64,000 nucleotides of DNA from Cenococcum geophilum 1.58 (lineage: Eukaryota > Ascomycota > Dothideomycetes > Gloniales > Gloniaceae), in contig KV748178.1 in NCBI GenBank assembly GCA_001692895.1, positions 5,186,867 to 5,250,866 on the forward strand, in the 5' to 3' direction. Under the pieces are notes generated by a model. The model worked only from the letters and a program-made list of their open reading frames with translations. It made no database searches and was not told the DNA's origin. A program made the position numbers and the translations under genes. This document shows, one piece after another, positions 13,434 through 25,629 of the stretch (position 1 is its first letter; each line of letters starts with the position of its first letter).

Positions 13434-15290
13434 AGCGGGCATAAATAATATTACCTAAATACTATTTATAAGTAGGGGCTTATATAAAACAGTATAATAG
13501 TTTATAGGTTAAGAAGTCCTCTAGTAGTTCTAGATAGTATATAAGATCTAATAGGAGGACATAGGGGGATACGCCCCTTTTTAGCCCCTTAGGGACTAAA
13601 CAACCCTACTAAGCTAAAGGCGGCTTATAGGCGACTTACTATACCCTCCTACTACCCCCTAGACCTTCTAAGATACCTTAAAAGTATAGTATAAAAGGTA
13701 AATATATTATAAAGGTAAATAGGCTAGGCGTAGGTAGAGTGCGTAAGACTAGCTAAAAGGATACACCTAGGTTTTTCCCTTATTAGGGATTTTTCCTATA
13801 AATAGAAGGTAGAAGCCTATATAGACCTAGTAAAGGGACTAAATTAGGCAATAAATAGAATAAATAATAATAATAATAATAGCTAGGATATAATAGTCTA
13901 GAATTTATAGATAATATAAACCTAATTATATAGGGAAATATAGTGGTAGAAAACTATACTAGGCTAAACTAGGCATATAATAGGTAATTTATATAGGCAA
14001 AACAATATAGCGCTAAATTCGTACTAGATAATTTACTAGGTTTATCTACTTTATAAGGGAAAAAAAAGAGTAAGTAGCGACCTAGCCTTAATAGTAAATA
14101 TCTAGAGCTGCGAAGTAAAACTAGAAGCTACCCTTAAGGTCCTAGGGGTTTAAATAGACTCTAGGTTAAACTAAAACAAGTATATTATATAGGCGGCTTA
14201 TAGAGAAGTAGTAGTATTTTTGGTAGTATTATAAATTACTACTTTAATATAAGGACCCTCTTTTAAATATATACGCCTACTATATATAGTAGTAGTAAGG
14301 CTAATAATGCTATACGGCTTCTAAATCTAGGGCTTAGGACTAGGCGGTAAGGTACTAGTAAAAAGCTCCTTAGCGCTACTAGTTAAGCTATAAAACTAGT
14401 ACCTATATAGAACTATAGGGGCCTATAGAAGAATACTACGCGCTATACTAGAACGCGAAGTAGTAGTTCTACTACTAGACTTATATAGTAACTTAACTAC
14501 TATATAAAGAGTAGTTATAGTATAAGGCTACCTAATAGAAGAAAATATATATAAGGAATGAGATATATATATAAGAAGCAATAGCCCCTTAAAGAGGTAA
14601 TACGCCTAAATATACTAGCTAGNAAGCCTANTACCTATAANTAGTAAAGAGAGAAAAGGAAATATAGAAANTATTAGCTTANTAGGCGGAGACCTAANNC
14701 TATACTANTAGAGCGCTATAATGGTAATAGAGGATAAAAGGTTACTAATATAGATAGAAATCTACTACACTAATTATAAGATAGGCAGATCTTAAATAGA
14801 AGCGGTAATAAAAGGAGGTAGCGAAAATATAAGACGTAGCTATAAAGAATACCCTATAGTTAATACTAATAAAGGTAAAATCTATAGTCGCCTTTCTACT
14901 ATAAATAGAGATTTTAGGCCTAAATATAGCTAGTAAGCATCTATATTTTAAATACCTTACCCTAATATATATACGGGTGGCCTATTTAGTTAGTACGCTA
15001 TATATTACTATTCTACAGTTACCGCTTAGTAAGGGACTAGCTACTTACTAGTATAGGTATAAACAATATTACTTAAATACTCTCTATAAGTAGAGGCCTA
15101 TAGGTAATAATAAGATAGCTTATAGGCTAAGAAGTTCTTTAATAGTTCTAAATAGTATATAAGATCTAATAGGAGGATATTAAAGGGTACTCCCTTTTCT
15201 AGTCCCTTAAAGACTAAATATCCCTACCTAGCTGTAGGTAGTACGCTAGCGGATTACTAGATACTTTATTACTCCCCCCCCAAATCTTCT
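13434..15290 (+). repeat. LINE-derived debris, left arm of a large inverted duplication
   Basis: Directly continues the LINE sequence that ends at 1172. A block starting ATAAATAATATTACCTAAAT at about 13443 recurs as a direct copy at about 15060, and 14390-15060 repeats 540-1172. No open frame survives. Several Ns occur at 14623-14707. The segment from about 15060 to 15290 forms one arm of an inverted repeat with about 15310-15560. Confidence 0.65.
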
Positions 15291-15309
15291 AATATTATCT
15301 TTATATCTT

Positions 15310-16800
15310 TAGTCTACCTTATATACTATACTTTTTCTAGGTATATTAGAAGACTCTAGGAGGGTAGTAGGAGTATCTAGTAATTTATTAGCGTACCATC
15401 TACAGCTAAGCAGCGGTATTTAGTTCTCTAAGGGATAAAAGGGGTATATCCTTTAGTGTCCTCCTATTAGATCTATATACTATTAGAACCTACTAAAAAA
15501 ACTCCTTAGCCTATAAGGCTATATTTATTACTACCTATAGGCCCCTACTTATAGAGAGTATAAGTAATATATCTATTGAACCTATACTAACTAAATAGTA
15601 GTACCTTACTAAGTAGTAGCTATAGAAAAGTAGTATATAGTATACTAACTAATAGGCATATCTATAAAGTTATTAAGTATAGTATATTAGAGAATATAGA
15701 TACTTACTAGCTATATATATTTAGGCTTAAAATATCTCTATCTATAGAGGAAGGCGGCTATAGATTTTTATCCTTTATTAGTCCTTATATAGAAAGGAGT
15801 ATTAATATTAACTAATAGAGTGTTCCTATAGTAGCTACGTATTATATTTTACTACCTCCTTACTACTATCGCTTCATTTAAGGTCTACCTATTTTTATAA
15901 ATAAGTATAATAGATCTCTATTTATACCAATACCTATTAAGCGTCTTTACGTAGCACGTAACTAACTCAAGATAGGAGCAAACTACATCTAAATGTCCAA
16001 TGCAGAGGTATAGTATCTTTAGAATATACGAAACATATAGACATAAGAGTCTAGTTACGCTTAATATACTCAAATAGCCCTAATAGTAGGAGGCCTATAG
16101 ATTCTGCCTTTATTTACTCCTTTCCATATAGTAAAGGTATATTCAGTAATTAACTAAAGAGGCTTGATTCTATTTCGTATAAGCACATACGGCGTATTTT
16201 ATTTATTTCCTGGCCTTACTCCGTTACCATTATAGCGGTCGCATTAAAAGGCGGCGTTCTATCACCTCAATCTAGTATTTAGTATAGGAGATCCCTTTTA
16301 TACCAAGCGAGGCCGCTTAATCACCTCTATATAGGGTTGTCTTTCAGATATAATAAGAGGTCAGCCTTATACTTATAACCTATTGCTCTCCAAGGACCAA
16401 TCAGTATATGCTAAATATAACTCTGATATCTACTAGAGCACCTACCTATTATAGACTTCCTAGCTAGTATACTAGGGCGTATTGATTTTTTAATAATCCT
16501 TATAGATGTATTACTATTTAGAATATTAGCTTACTTTTACTAATAGCCCTTAACTATAATAAGCATCTATATAGTAGTTTATATTAATTACCTTATATAA
16601 GTCCACTAGTCGAACTCCTACCTATATAGTAGTTATACTAAGATGTTTTTACTAGGATAAGACCCTCTCTACATAGTTCTTATAGGTAGGACTCCTATTA
16701 TATACTCCTTAGCTAATAGCACTAAGGAGTTTTTATTAATACCTTATTTACACTAAGTCCTAGCGCCCTAGATCTAGAGCCGTATAGTATATTAGCTATT
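15310..16800 (-). repeat. LINE-derived debris, inverted arm
   Basis: 15310-15560 is the reverse complement of about 15060-15290, seen by lining up CTACTTATAGAGAGTAT with ATACTCTCTATAAGTAG. The following 1.2 kb matches, in reverse, 540-1172 and 14300-15060. The two copies therefore stand head to head around about 15300. Heavy TpA enrichment throughout and no intact frame. Confidence 0.6.
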
Positions 16801-17031
16801 GACTTCTATAATATAAAATAAATAAATAAAAGTTTATTCCTATATAATTTCCTTATTATAATTATTTCTATAAATTCTATAATTAATTACTAGTGTATAT
16901 AAAAATATATATATTTATACGCCTTAATAATATTTATAAAAAGCTCTATCATAGGCTCGGCTATTATATAAAGTTCTATACAAGGTCTGTATAAAGCTCT
17001 ATCTATATTAAGGCTTCTAACACCAAGAAAG
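16801..17031. other. AT-rich stretch without gene
   Basis: AT-rich sequence grading from about 16930 into degenerate copies of the GCTCTGCACGAA minisatellite (for example AAGCTCTATC, AAGTTCTATA). I see no gene in it. Confidence 0.5.
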
Positions 17032-17480
17032 CTCCGCTCGAAGCTCTACTTAAAGCTCTTACTCAAAGGCTCTGCTTAAAGGCTCTGCTTAAAGCTCCTC
17101 AAAGCTCTGCACAAGGCTCTGCTCGAAGCTCTGCACGAGGCTCTGCACGGAAGCTCTGCACACGAGGCTCTGCACGAAGCTCTGCTCGAAGTTCTGCTCG
17201 AAGCTCTGCAGGAGCTCTGCAGAGGCTCTGCACAAAGCTCTGCACGAAGCTCTGCACGAAGCTCTGCACGAAGCTCTGCACGAAGCTCTGCACGAAGCTC
17301 TGCACGAAGCTCTGCACGAAGCTCTGCACGAAGCTCTGCACGAAGCTCTGCACGAAGCTCTGCACGAAGCTCTGCACGAAGCTCTGCAGAAGCTCCGCAC
17401 GAAGCTCTACGCGGAGCTCTGCGTAGGGCTCTGCGTAAGCCTCTACTAAAGCTCTATATAAGGCTTTATTAAAGCTCTGC
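17032..17480 (-). repeat. 12-bp minisatellite, locus A
   Basis: Tandem copies of GCTCTGCACGAA run nearly perfectly from about 17221 to 17390, with more diverged copies on both sides. The reverse complement, TTCGTGCAGAGC, is the unit seen at 28740-29040, 34283-34366 and 34726-34860. Long open frames in all phases (Arg-Ala-Ser or Gln-Ser-Phe-Val repeats) arise because 12 is a multiple of 3; I do not take them as genes. The core units keep CpA and TpG although DNA around is RIPped. Confidence 0.9.
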
Positions 17481-17833
17481 GCGAGGCTCTACCTAAAGCT
17501 TACCCCCTTCTATAAAGCAAATCTATACCTACTAGTAGTCCTTAGTTATTATTTAAAGCTGGCTCGTCGGTTTGGGTACTCTAGCTGCGGTAGGAAGAGG
17601 TCGTGGGAAAGGTGCGGCTGCTACGACTCGGGGGCGTCAGGCGCGATAACGAGATAACGAATTAGAATCGGGCAAATTGGGCAACGTAGTCTTCTTTGCC
17701 AGGTTTAATTTGGTAATTCTAGCTATTAGGAATAGCTTAGGGAGCTATAGAAGTTAAGATAATTTGGCTTAAAGTAGGTGTATATAGGCCTAAATACCCC
17801 GCGCGGGACTAATAAAAATCCAAACTGTGTACC
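17481..17833. other. Gene-free stretch of more normal composition
   Basis: A GC-richer patch at about 17560-17700 carries little RIP, but I find no protein I recognise in it. Confidence 0.4.
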
Positions 17834-18028
17834 AGACCTTCTTGGGTCGCAGCTGATCGTGGTCTCGGACACGTTGAACGTGGTCACCGATGGGGGTCGG
17901 CGAAAGCTGAGCGTGGTTACCAATGGAGCCCCCGGAAAAAGGTCGGCGGTACTATACTTTTACCCATATAGAACGCGCATCGGTAGCCACATTTGACTTA
18001 AGCGAACACACAAACTAAAATGTTAAGA

Positions 18029-21000
18029 GCATATGCTCCGCATACACCCGGAGACATAGACACAGATATATATATACATCTATACCTACACATATACAAC
18101 CGCATTTATATATACCTTACTATACCAATAATAAGTGAAAACTATACTAAAGTAAACGAGAGTATAGTAGGGTGGCTGAACGGTCTACAAGTCAGTATGC
18201 ATAATTATATACTAGGCATATGCTAAGAATACGTAGGTATACTAGAGCGTACCTAACATTAAACACGAAGATAATAGTTCTTAAGATGATATAATTAGTA
18301 GAGAGAGTATTAAAGATAAGGAGGGTGGGGAGGGCGAGGAGGGTAAGGGTTAAGATAGCATATAATAGCGGTTTCCATTTCATATGGGTCTCTCTAAGGT
18401 AAGACTACGTATAACACTATACATAGGCTATATATATGCTAAGAATATCCAGAGCACACTCTAAGACTATAGAGCACTTATTAGCTCTAACGGCAAGCAC
18501 CAAATTATTATCTAAGAGGTAATAGACTATATTATAATACCGGAATATCCAGTAACTAGAAAAGAAGGAATTGCACACTTTATCTATAAAGTAATACCTC
18601 TGCTATCTATAGATGCAGATAAAGAAATAGTACGTAAGGTTATTAAGCAGTATATATTAAAGGTATGCAATACATATACTAGGTATATGCTATACTTATG
18701 CCTCCAGTAGATTTAATTTTCGTTTTATAAAACTAGTAACCCTAAAGTTACATAACTATAACTCCTTAGAGAAAACAATAATCAGAAGAGTAGAAAAGCA
18801 TTTTATTAAGCGTTTAAATATAGCGGCATTAAACACTGCGAGCACGCTCACGAGGATGTCCTTCGTATATGCCCCGCATATAATAGGGTTAAGCTTAAAT
18901 TAATTAATGACCTCCGAAAGCGTAGCAGTCGTCCATACTAAGCAGTAGAGGTTAATAAAAAGCTTAAGCAAAGTATAGAGAAGTAAGCATTATCTATATA
19001 TATTAGGTAAATACTTATAATATATAGCTACTACAACGGTATTCTACAATTATGGCGGTAGTGTACCTATTCTAGTACACAAGAACGTGTATGTAGTGAA
19101 AGCAGACTAACGATGTTTTCTCGACATAGAGTGCGTATATGGCCAGCGTATGCGTGATATATGCTTATTATATACAAATAATGTTTATCGGTTATTCCAG
19201 CAGCAGTAATACTAAACTATGGCACACTGCTTGGCCTTTATTATCGATAACTGCTAGGGTAGATATTTAATACCTACGTCTACTTGTTAAATATGGGGTT
19301 TAGGAACTTAAAAAAGAATATACCTATATTGGACATTTAATGTTAAAGCGAAAAAATTGTGGTAGGTAATATATACACTGTATATACGCTATGCATATGC
19401 TAAGCCTACTAGGGTTTAACTATCCGCAAGGCTAAGGTAGGGTAGTAAGCCGAATATATGGTGTACGGTTAGATTGCTATATTCCTGTTAATATAGCACG
19501 GTATCCTTACATTTGCCTTATTACACGGAATTCTTATACATATTATCCACCATACCCAACAAAGCTACCAATTAACCTTACTAATAATATAGTTAAAGCA
19601 ATAAGGCAGGTGGAAGTCCTAAGCCTTACTATACGTATGCCCTGTATATGCACAGTATATGTAAATAAAACTACTTACTATAGTATAGGTTGATTTATCC
19701 TATCTCTACAGTATTATACTCTATATAAGAAGTATAGGGCGCAGACACTACGTGCAGTGTATAATAGTCTTAATATTAAGGATTAAATTACTGCTTTAAT
19801 TCGAAAGGAAAGGATGCTATAATTCCCAGAGGGGATGGCATATACAGGTAAGTATAGGTTAGACACACGCCAAGTATATATAGAGCCTAAGCGTAGTAGG
19901 TATACTACGCGAGTTCTCTATTAACTAATATAAAGAGAATACAGAGCAATGGATTTGGGCAATTTATAACTTTAATAACGAGCATTTCCTTATCGTATGC
20001 TATATATACGCGCAAGCTAAGGCATTCTAATACGTAACATATATCGAAATGGACCTATTATTTAAAATGGTTTAAGGTAAAACGAATTTATTCTTAATTG
20101 CGGAATAGGACGAGAATTCCAAACATATACATGCCCTATGCTAAGCATATACTATATATAGGCTAATATCTATAATAGGAATCAAGGTATAGGTATACGT
20201 ATTTCTAAACTTAGAAATATGTGCTACATATATAAAGATATTTTAGCTAGTATTTAAGGTTTTAAGTAATGCTGCCCGATTATCTATACAATTTACACAT
20301 ATTTATAGAACCGGACTTTGTATGGCTATAGTTGATATATATAAGAAATAAGCTAGTAGTAAGTATACGCTGCGTATATACCTAGCATATGCTAATAATA
20401 TATAGGCTTTGGGGATTACCTATATATAATTAACCTATCCCGTAAATGGGATGAATACCTTTAGCATATACTTGTATTCTGCCAAGTATATATTAAACGA
20501 AACTTTATAAAGCGCTTTCTAACTTATAAAGTAAGATATATTATAGAGCAGATATAGGAAGCGGAGACAGAGCAGAAACTAACGGAGCGTATGCAAAGTA
20601 TATACATTCTATATCTGGAGCTTACGTCTTAAATAAACAACAAGAAAAAAACATGGATACTAGCTGGGCTTGTAAAGGAAAAGTTAAAGGTCCCTTATAA
20701 GTGGTGGGCATATGCATAAAAGCATACTAGAATTAGTAAAAGTAGTTACTTTTAAGATAATAACTTTACCGGTCGAAACTTATGCATGCTTGCTATAGTA
20801 CTACGGTAAATATATACGCTCTGTATATGCACTATATATTCTAACATTTTAGTATAGGCTTAAACTCTATATATAAGAAATATTTAACCTATAAGAGCTA
20901 TATAAAGAGACAGGAATAGATAATATATAAAGAAATTATAGTAACTTAAAGCGGATAGCAGTATAGCTATAGAAATAAAGTATATATATACGCTGTAAAT

Positions 21001-23801
21001 GTAAAGTAGATACTAAGCTTAAGCAGCCTAGAAACAGCGGAAAGCAGCTAAGCGACAAGCTAGAAATCCTAAACTAAATCTTCCTTAGAATCCTTAGAAC
21101 CTATTTAATACCCCTAAGCCTAATCTACAGTATATACCTAATATAGAATTACCTACTATATTTAGTGGGCAGACTATGTCGCAGATAAGTAGAGCAGATT
21201 ATATTAGTATCGGATACGTCACGCGTATCCACAGCATATGCAGCGCAGATATTGCCCCCACTATCTTAAAGTTAAACGCCCCGGACTGTGGGTAAAAGGT
21301 ATAGGTCTAACCTATCTATAGAGGAGATAAAGAAGGAGGCATATACACTCCGTATAGAAAATATGGAGTGATGAATTAATAAATTAAAATAGGCTAAAGA
21401 TGTATATAATAAAGCGAAGGAGCTAGTAGAGCTTAAGAAGTGGGCGTAAGAGCATAGTGTTGGCATATAGGGCGCATATACACGGTATACGTAGAGCAAG
21501 TATTATAGAGTTCTATTACCATAAATAAAGAATTGATTAATATGGGCCTATAGCCCAGCGCCCTATATTAGGCATATACCTAGCCTATTTATTTACTAAA
21601 CTCTACCCAAACTCCGATTATATATATTGCACATTATGTATATAGTATGCAGGCCTAGCATATGCTAGGGCTTAACCAGTGATACGGGACGAGCGGCGGG
21701 TTCCACTTGCGGTAGGAGTGGCTTATATAGAGCATAAGCATAATATACGCAATAGAATGAACTAAACTTACTAAAGCTCTTACCACCACTATAGCGGCGG
21801 CCTGCTATTTTTCTGCTCCCTGTGCTAAACATTAGCAGTATATATGTAGGACATATATAAAGCAAACCTACCGCTCTGGTGGCGTGCGGACGGCGAGGGG
21901 GATTCCTTGCGGTCGTCTGGGGGGGTTGGGCCGCGCTGCGTATATAGTTAGCGTATGCTAAATATATATAGGTGAAATACTAACCTTGCGCTTTAAGCCG
22001 GTAGAGGGAGTAGTAGGGCCGACGCGCTATTTCCCTTATATTAGCATACGCCTAGCATAAGCGTGTGTTGGCCTATAGTTAGTAAAAGACATTAGGGGTT
22101 TATATATACGTAGGGTATGCGTATATAAGCTAGTAATATAACCAAGTAGTGGTTTTAGTAATGTATATATAGGGGATACGCCAAATTAAACTTTCTTAGT
22201 CTCCTAAACATAGAGTCGAGCGTTAGTTTCGGAATTGGGCAGTAGCCCTAGTGGTAGCCGTGCTTATTCCTTATATACGCTACCCTTAGGCCTATAAGTA
22301 CCTTTAGGTCTAAAATTAAACTTAGGGGGAATAAGTATATAGATAGATAGATATATATATTGGGGTATAGTGCGCATATACAGAAGCGACACTAGTGCTC
22401 TTACCTTATAATGGAATTGCCTGCCAAATTGGGTAGTAAACCCCTAGTCCTAGGCACTGCATTTAATTAGCTCAGGCTAAGCGTATACGCGGCATAGGGT
22501 GGATATATGTAAAGAGTATATAGGCATCTGCATACTCCGAGATCCTAGAACCCGAGGGGCCACGACTATAGACACTATTAGCGACGTATATGCGACGCAT
22601 GGGCATAGACATACCCGGGCTCATATAGGTATCTCGCATCCCGCCAGCCACTAGAGAGAACGAACAGCTTCAGGGAACTATAATGCATTAGCCTCGCATA
22701 TACGCTGCATATACATAGCATATACTTCTTGCCTGCGACCAGCTCTCCGACTAATATGTTATTAGTAGTTGGGTTGGTCACTATATATAGTAAGTATATG
22801 CCGAGCTGCTATAATAACATAGTAGTACATACAAGCACCGCTATACTCATTACGGACATGCTAGCGATACTACAGCCATATTAGTAGAGCCGCAGGCGCT
22901 GCGCATATGCAAAACGTACACTTGGCTGAGCAGTAAAGACACGGCCGCACATCTACGTACCGTTGACTGCAATATTACACCTAAACTTTAGATTAGCATA
23001 TGCTACGTATAGGGTGTGGATAAGTAATATACACCATAGTGTTAACTAAGGAGAGCACAGAGGCGGCGTTAGGTGGGTCTAGTATACGTTTAGCATATAC
23101 CTACGCTATATATAGAGCCGTATATACTTGCGTTATCTTAGACCGAAACGGTTAGGGCTATATATAGTTAGCATATGCACCGGATATGCGGCTCTATATA
23201 CACTTACGTCTTCCTCTAGCAAGAGCTGCTGTAGCGCGCGCTATAGTTATTATAAGCATATACCATATATATATAATTCTATAACTAACCAGAAGTTACT
23301 TAACCAGGATTAGGATTTAGAATTGGACCTATAAGGCTTTGTAAGTATAGTGTAAGCATATGCTCTATATATACTTACTATAGTAATAGCCGAAGGCAGA
23401 AGGGTTAGCGGCGGAGGCCACCTGCGGGTTGTTAAAGTCTATAATTATTAGATTGCTTATAGTAAGCATATACGCGGCGTATACGATGGTTAAATTAGTA
23501 ATAGGAATTCGCCTTATTCTTTCTGTCAGCATATATAAGACCTATGCCTATATTGTACTATATATACTTATAGCATACGCTATAATATTATAGAGAAGAA
23601 GTTATAGTGCGACTATTATTATGGATATGCTACGCGTGTGCACGGGCCATATTTTGATAACTAACTACCATTACCTTAAATGGCCATTATTTAGCGCATA
23701 TGCGCGGCATATACACTTCCATAAACTAGGATATTTGTGATTTAAGGATAAACGGCTTTACATTTCCTATTTTATTTAAATTGCATGTGCATTGCATATG
23801 C
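18029..23801. repeat. Dispersed GCATATGC double palindromes
   Basis: Thirteen exact GCATATGC octamers occur: 18029, 18216, 19393, 20385, 20708, 21234, 21658, 22903, 22996, 23171, 23356, 23696 and 23794 (start positions). I saw none elsewhere in the window. Another 30 or so near matches (GTATATGC, GCATATAC, GCGTATGC) are spread between them, often as two palindromes a few bases apart, for example AGCATATGCTCCGCATACAC at 18028 and GCGCATATGCGCGGCATATA at 23694. Their range matches the borders of MULE-1. The octamer at 20708 falls in frame in the transposase and may be ordinary coding sequence. Confidence 0.7.
18700..21200 (+). pseudogene. MULE-type transposase, degraded
   Basis: Several plus-strand pieces line up with fungal MULE transposases. 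About 20040-20110 reads EMDLLFKMV-x-GKTN, the segment around the first catalytic Asp. About 20170-20345 reads YVFLNLE...ARLSIQFTHIYRTGL...VDIYKK. About 20415-20520 reads GDYL...RKWDEYL-x-HILVFCQVYIKRNF. About 20640-20780 reads a C-terminal WILAGL...WWAYA-x-KHT...F-x-DNNFTGRN. Stops replace Gln and Trp, and frameshifts fall next to the GCATATGC-type palindromes, for example near 20110-20160 and 20350-20395. The family call rests on pattern memory, without a search. Confidence 0.6.
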
Positions 23802-23916
23802 GTAGGCTCAGCGTGGTCTTAAGCTAACCATAGTCACGAAGCTGGTTTGCAAGTTCTAACCACGTTGAACTTTCTGACCACGCCGAGTCTTTTCCGTGAC
23901 CACGCCGAGCTGTGAG

Positions 23917-23992
23917 CCCAGACCTTCTAATGAAGGTTTTGCTAAAAGCGGCTAGCGGCTTAGCAAGGTAAGCCTTGGTAAGAAGGTCTGGG
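23917..23992. repeat. 76-bp foldback sequence
   Basis: CCCAGACCTTCT (23917-23928) pairs perfectly with AGAAGGTCTGGG (23981-23992), and an inner stem TTGCTAA / TTAGCAA lies between. It overlaps the right target duplication of MULE-1, so MULE-1 probably landed in one arm of an older foldback. Confidence 0.6.
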
Positions 23993-24003
23993 AACGAGAC
24001 AAG

Positions 24004-25021
24004 CTCCCAATGCGTCGGTGACTTCGCAAGCACCGATCCCCGTTGTTTACTGTGGGCGCGTCGTAGTAATCAATGGGGAACGCGGCTTCCCTTGCCATCG
24101 CCCTCAACACCTCTAGCATCTTATTGTCCACATTAGGTTTGAAGCTTTTCAAATCCATATAGATCGCCTATTTTAATAATTCCCTGTTGTAATAGCTCCT
24201 CTACCACCATGTCATCCTTATTGCCTAAATAAAACCTTCTTGCCGACCTTCCTGCCGACCTTCCTGCCGACCTTCCTGCCGATGCCGCTGCCGCTGCCTA
24301 TATTCTTCTTAGCAATCCCCTTATTGAACAGTAGCGCGAAGCCTTTTTCCTTCTCTTTCAAGATATTGTGCTTAATTGGGAGCATCTAGATAAGGTTCGT
24401 TGCGACTGTAAGTTCTACCGCAGCTATTAACTTCCCTGTCGCCATATTTGGACTAATGACTTTGCTTTTAGCTGCCTCTGTGATGAGGATTTAAACGATA
24501 TAAGCTTACGTGGGAGGACTGTAAGTATAAAACGTACTATGGCGTTAATCAGGAGTATATAGCAAAGGATATTGACAACGACCTATTCGCCCCTATTTAC
24601 CGCCAGCTTAAGATAAGGGAGGCTTTAGAAAGTATTAAGGATTGGTATTACTAAATGCAGAAAGCTTTATTAAAATATAAGGAAGATGACCCTTAAATGG
24701 CAGATAAGATTATAAATTGGTAGCTTACGAAACTCAATCGAGCCGCCGGTAAGGTATGGCAGTAAGGGATTAAGCAGTTAATTAAGGAGGAAGGGCTTCC
24801 TATTACGATTAATAAGACGCCGGAGGTAATAGTTAACGTATAGTACACCAGAAAATCTATATATAATTGATTCCTTATACCTTTAAATAACCTCATGTTT
24901 TAATGCTTGGTGAACCTGATGGATATAAGCGAGGAAGCCGCGTTCCCCGTTAATTACTATAACGCGCCCACAGTAAACATCGGGGATTGGTGCTTGCGAA
25001 GTCACCGACGGATTAGGGAGC
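24004..25021 (+). mobile_element. Remnant of a second MULE with about 90-bp terminal inverted repeats
   Basis: 24004-24091 and 24931-25021 are inverted copies sharing TCGGTGACTTCGCAAGCACC and TTTACTGTGGGCGCG, with transition differences. Between them is a fragment of transposase with a SWIM finger. Long TIRs plus a SWIM-type transposase fit MULEs. At about 1 kb it must be internally deleted. I found no clear target duplication, so the outer borders are uncertain by some 10-20 bp. Confidence 0.6.
24200..24890 (+). pseudogene. C-terminal fragment of MULE transposase with SWIM zinc finger
   Basis: The plus frame reads RCDC...LPCRHIW at 24398-24450, a C-x-C...C-x-H SWIM finger, a DNA/protein-binding motif common near the end of MULE transposases. 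An acidic and basic helical stretch follows, with stops at former Gln/Trp codons. Upstream, 24236-24282 holds four near-perfect copies of CTGCCGACCTTC, coding Leu-Pro-Ala-Asp repeats. The catalytic core is missing, so this copy is non-autonomous. Confidence 0.55.
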
Positions 25022-25629
25022 GGGTATTTTTTCCGCTTATGTAATTCTGCACTTTACAAACACCCCAAACAACGCTTTTATCCAACATCTCAGCTACGCT
25101 CTCGCCATCTCCACGTATGTATGTATGTATATTCCGCCATCTCAACAAGGGTGTGGCTGGAGTGGGTCGGCCGCCCTCCCTGCTTGTGATGGCGAAATGC
25201 AGTTCGCAACCTGTTTCTATAGCTGTTCTATCCATGTTTTGAATGCTAACCTTCTTCTTAGTCTAGCTTAATTAATGGAAATTAGTTGGAAGATTGTCTA
25301 CCTTCTCCTTTAATGTTCTTCCGACTAAAAATTTCTCCTTAAAGATGCATCAACAGACAGCTGTTAATGAAGCGCGCGACCCTCTTGGGTCGGACACATC
25401 TCCAACGTTGTGGAGGCTGCAAGCTAACCGCCCACTTACAGTGGCACATCCGCAGGCAGCCTCCAGCCGAGAGATAGGGGCAACCCACACATAAAACTCA
25501 GCTCCTTCGCGCCCTGGCTTAGCCCTTACGCACCCCCGTTTTACTGTTTTGCACAACATTTCGCAGGTTTTCTCCCCCTCTTTTTCGCTTTGGCTGCCAG
25601 CCCGTACGATACTTGATATTCCGAGCGAG
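25022..25629. promoter_or_regulatory. Upstream region of the sesB-ankyrin gene
   Basis: Composition is normal and RIP is absent, in contrast with the DNA to the left. It holds a (GTAT)n run at 25114-25131. It also holds a segment (25142-25193) whose inverted, transition-diverged copy is at 33468-33518 beyond the gene. Open frames on both strands here look like chance. It should contain the gene's promoter and 5' UTR; I cannot place a TATA box or start site. Confidence 0.45.

Larger units (their letters stand above)
17843..23919 (+). mobile_element. Mutator-like DNA transposon (MULE-1)
   Basis: A 9-bp direct repeat AGACCTTCT lies at 17834-17842 and 23920-23928, the target-duplication length typical of MULEs. 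Inside it the ends are inverted: left TGGGTCGCAGCTGATCGTGG, right (reversed) GGGCTCACAGCTCGGCGTGG, about 75% alike. Subterminal CGTGGTC motifs repeat at both ends. A degraded MULE-type transposase reads on plus at about 18.7-21.2 kb. The element is also full of short GCATATGC palindromes. The exact first base could be 17843 or 17844. Confidence 0.75.

Noticed and set aside
13840-13885. ATA/AAT triplet run as a LINE tail
   Set aside because: A triplet run occurs at about 13861-13881 but without a target duplication or LINE 3' end beside it, so I do not call an element end there.
17089-17400. Long open frames of Arg-Ala-Ser-Cys or Gln-Ser-Phe-Val repeats
   Set aside because: They are open in several phases and on both strands only because the minisatellite unit is 12 bp and has no stop. 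The same holds for frames at 28655-29056 and 34228-34906.
20463-20490. AGCATATACTTGTATTCTGC as another palindrome insertion
   Set aside because: It reads in frame as x-H-I-L-V-F-C, which belongs to the transposase itself, so it is coding sequence by chance similar.
23824-24158. Two overlapping minus-strand frames of 68-69 codons
   Set aside because: They are translations of the MULE-2 inverted repeat and the foldback, not of a gene.
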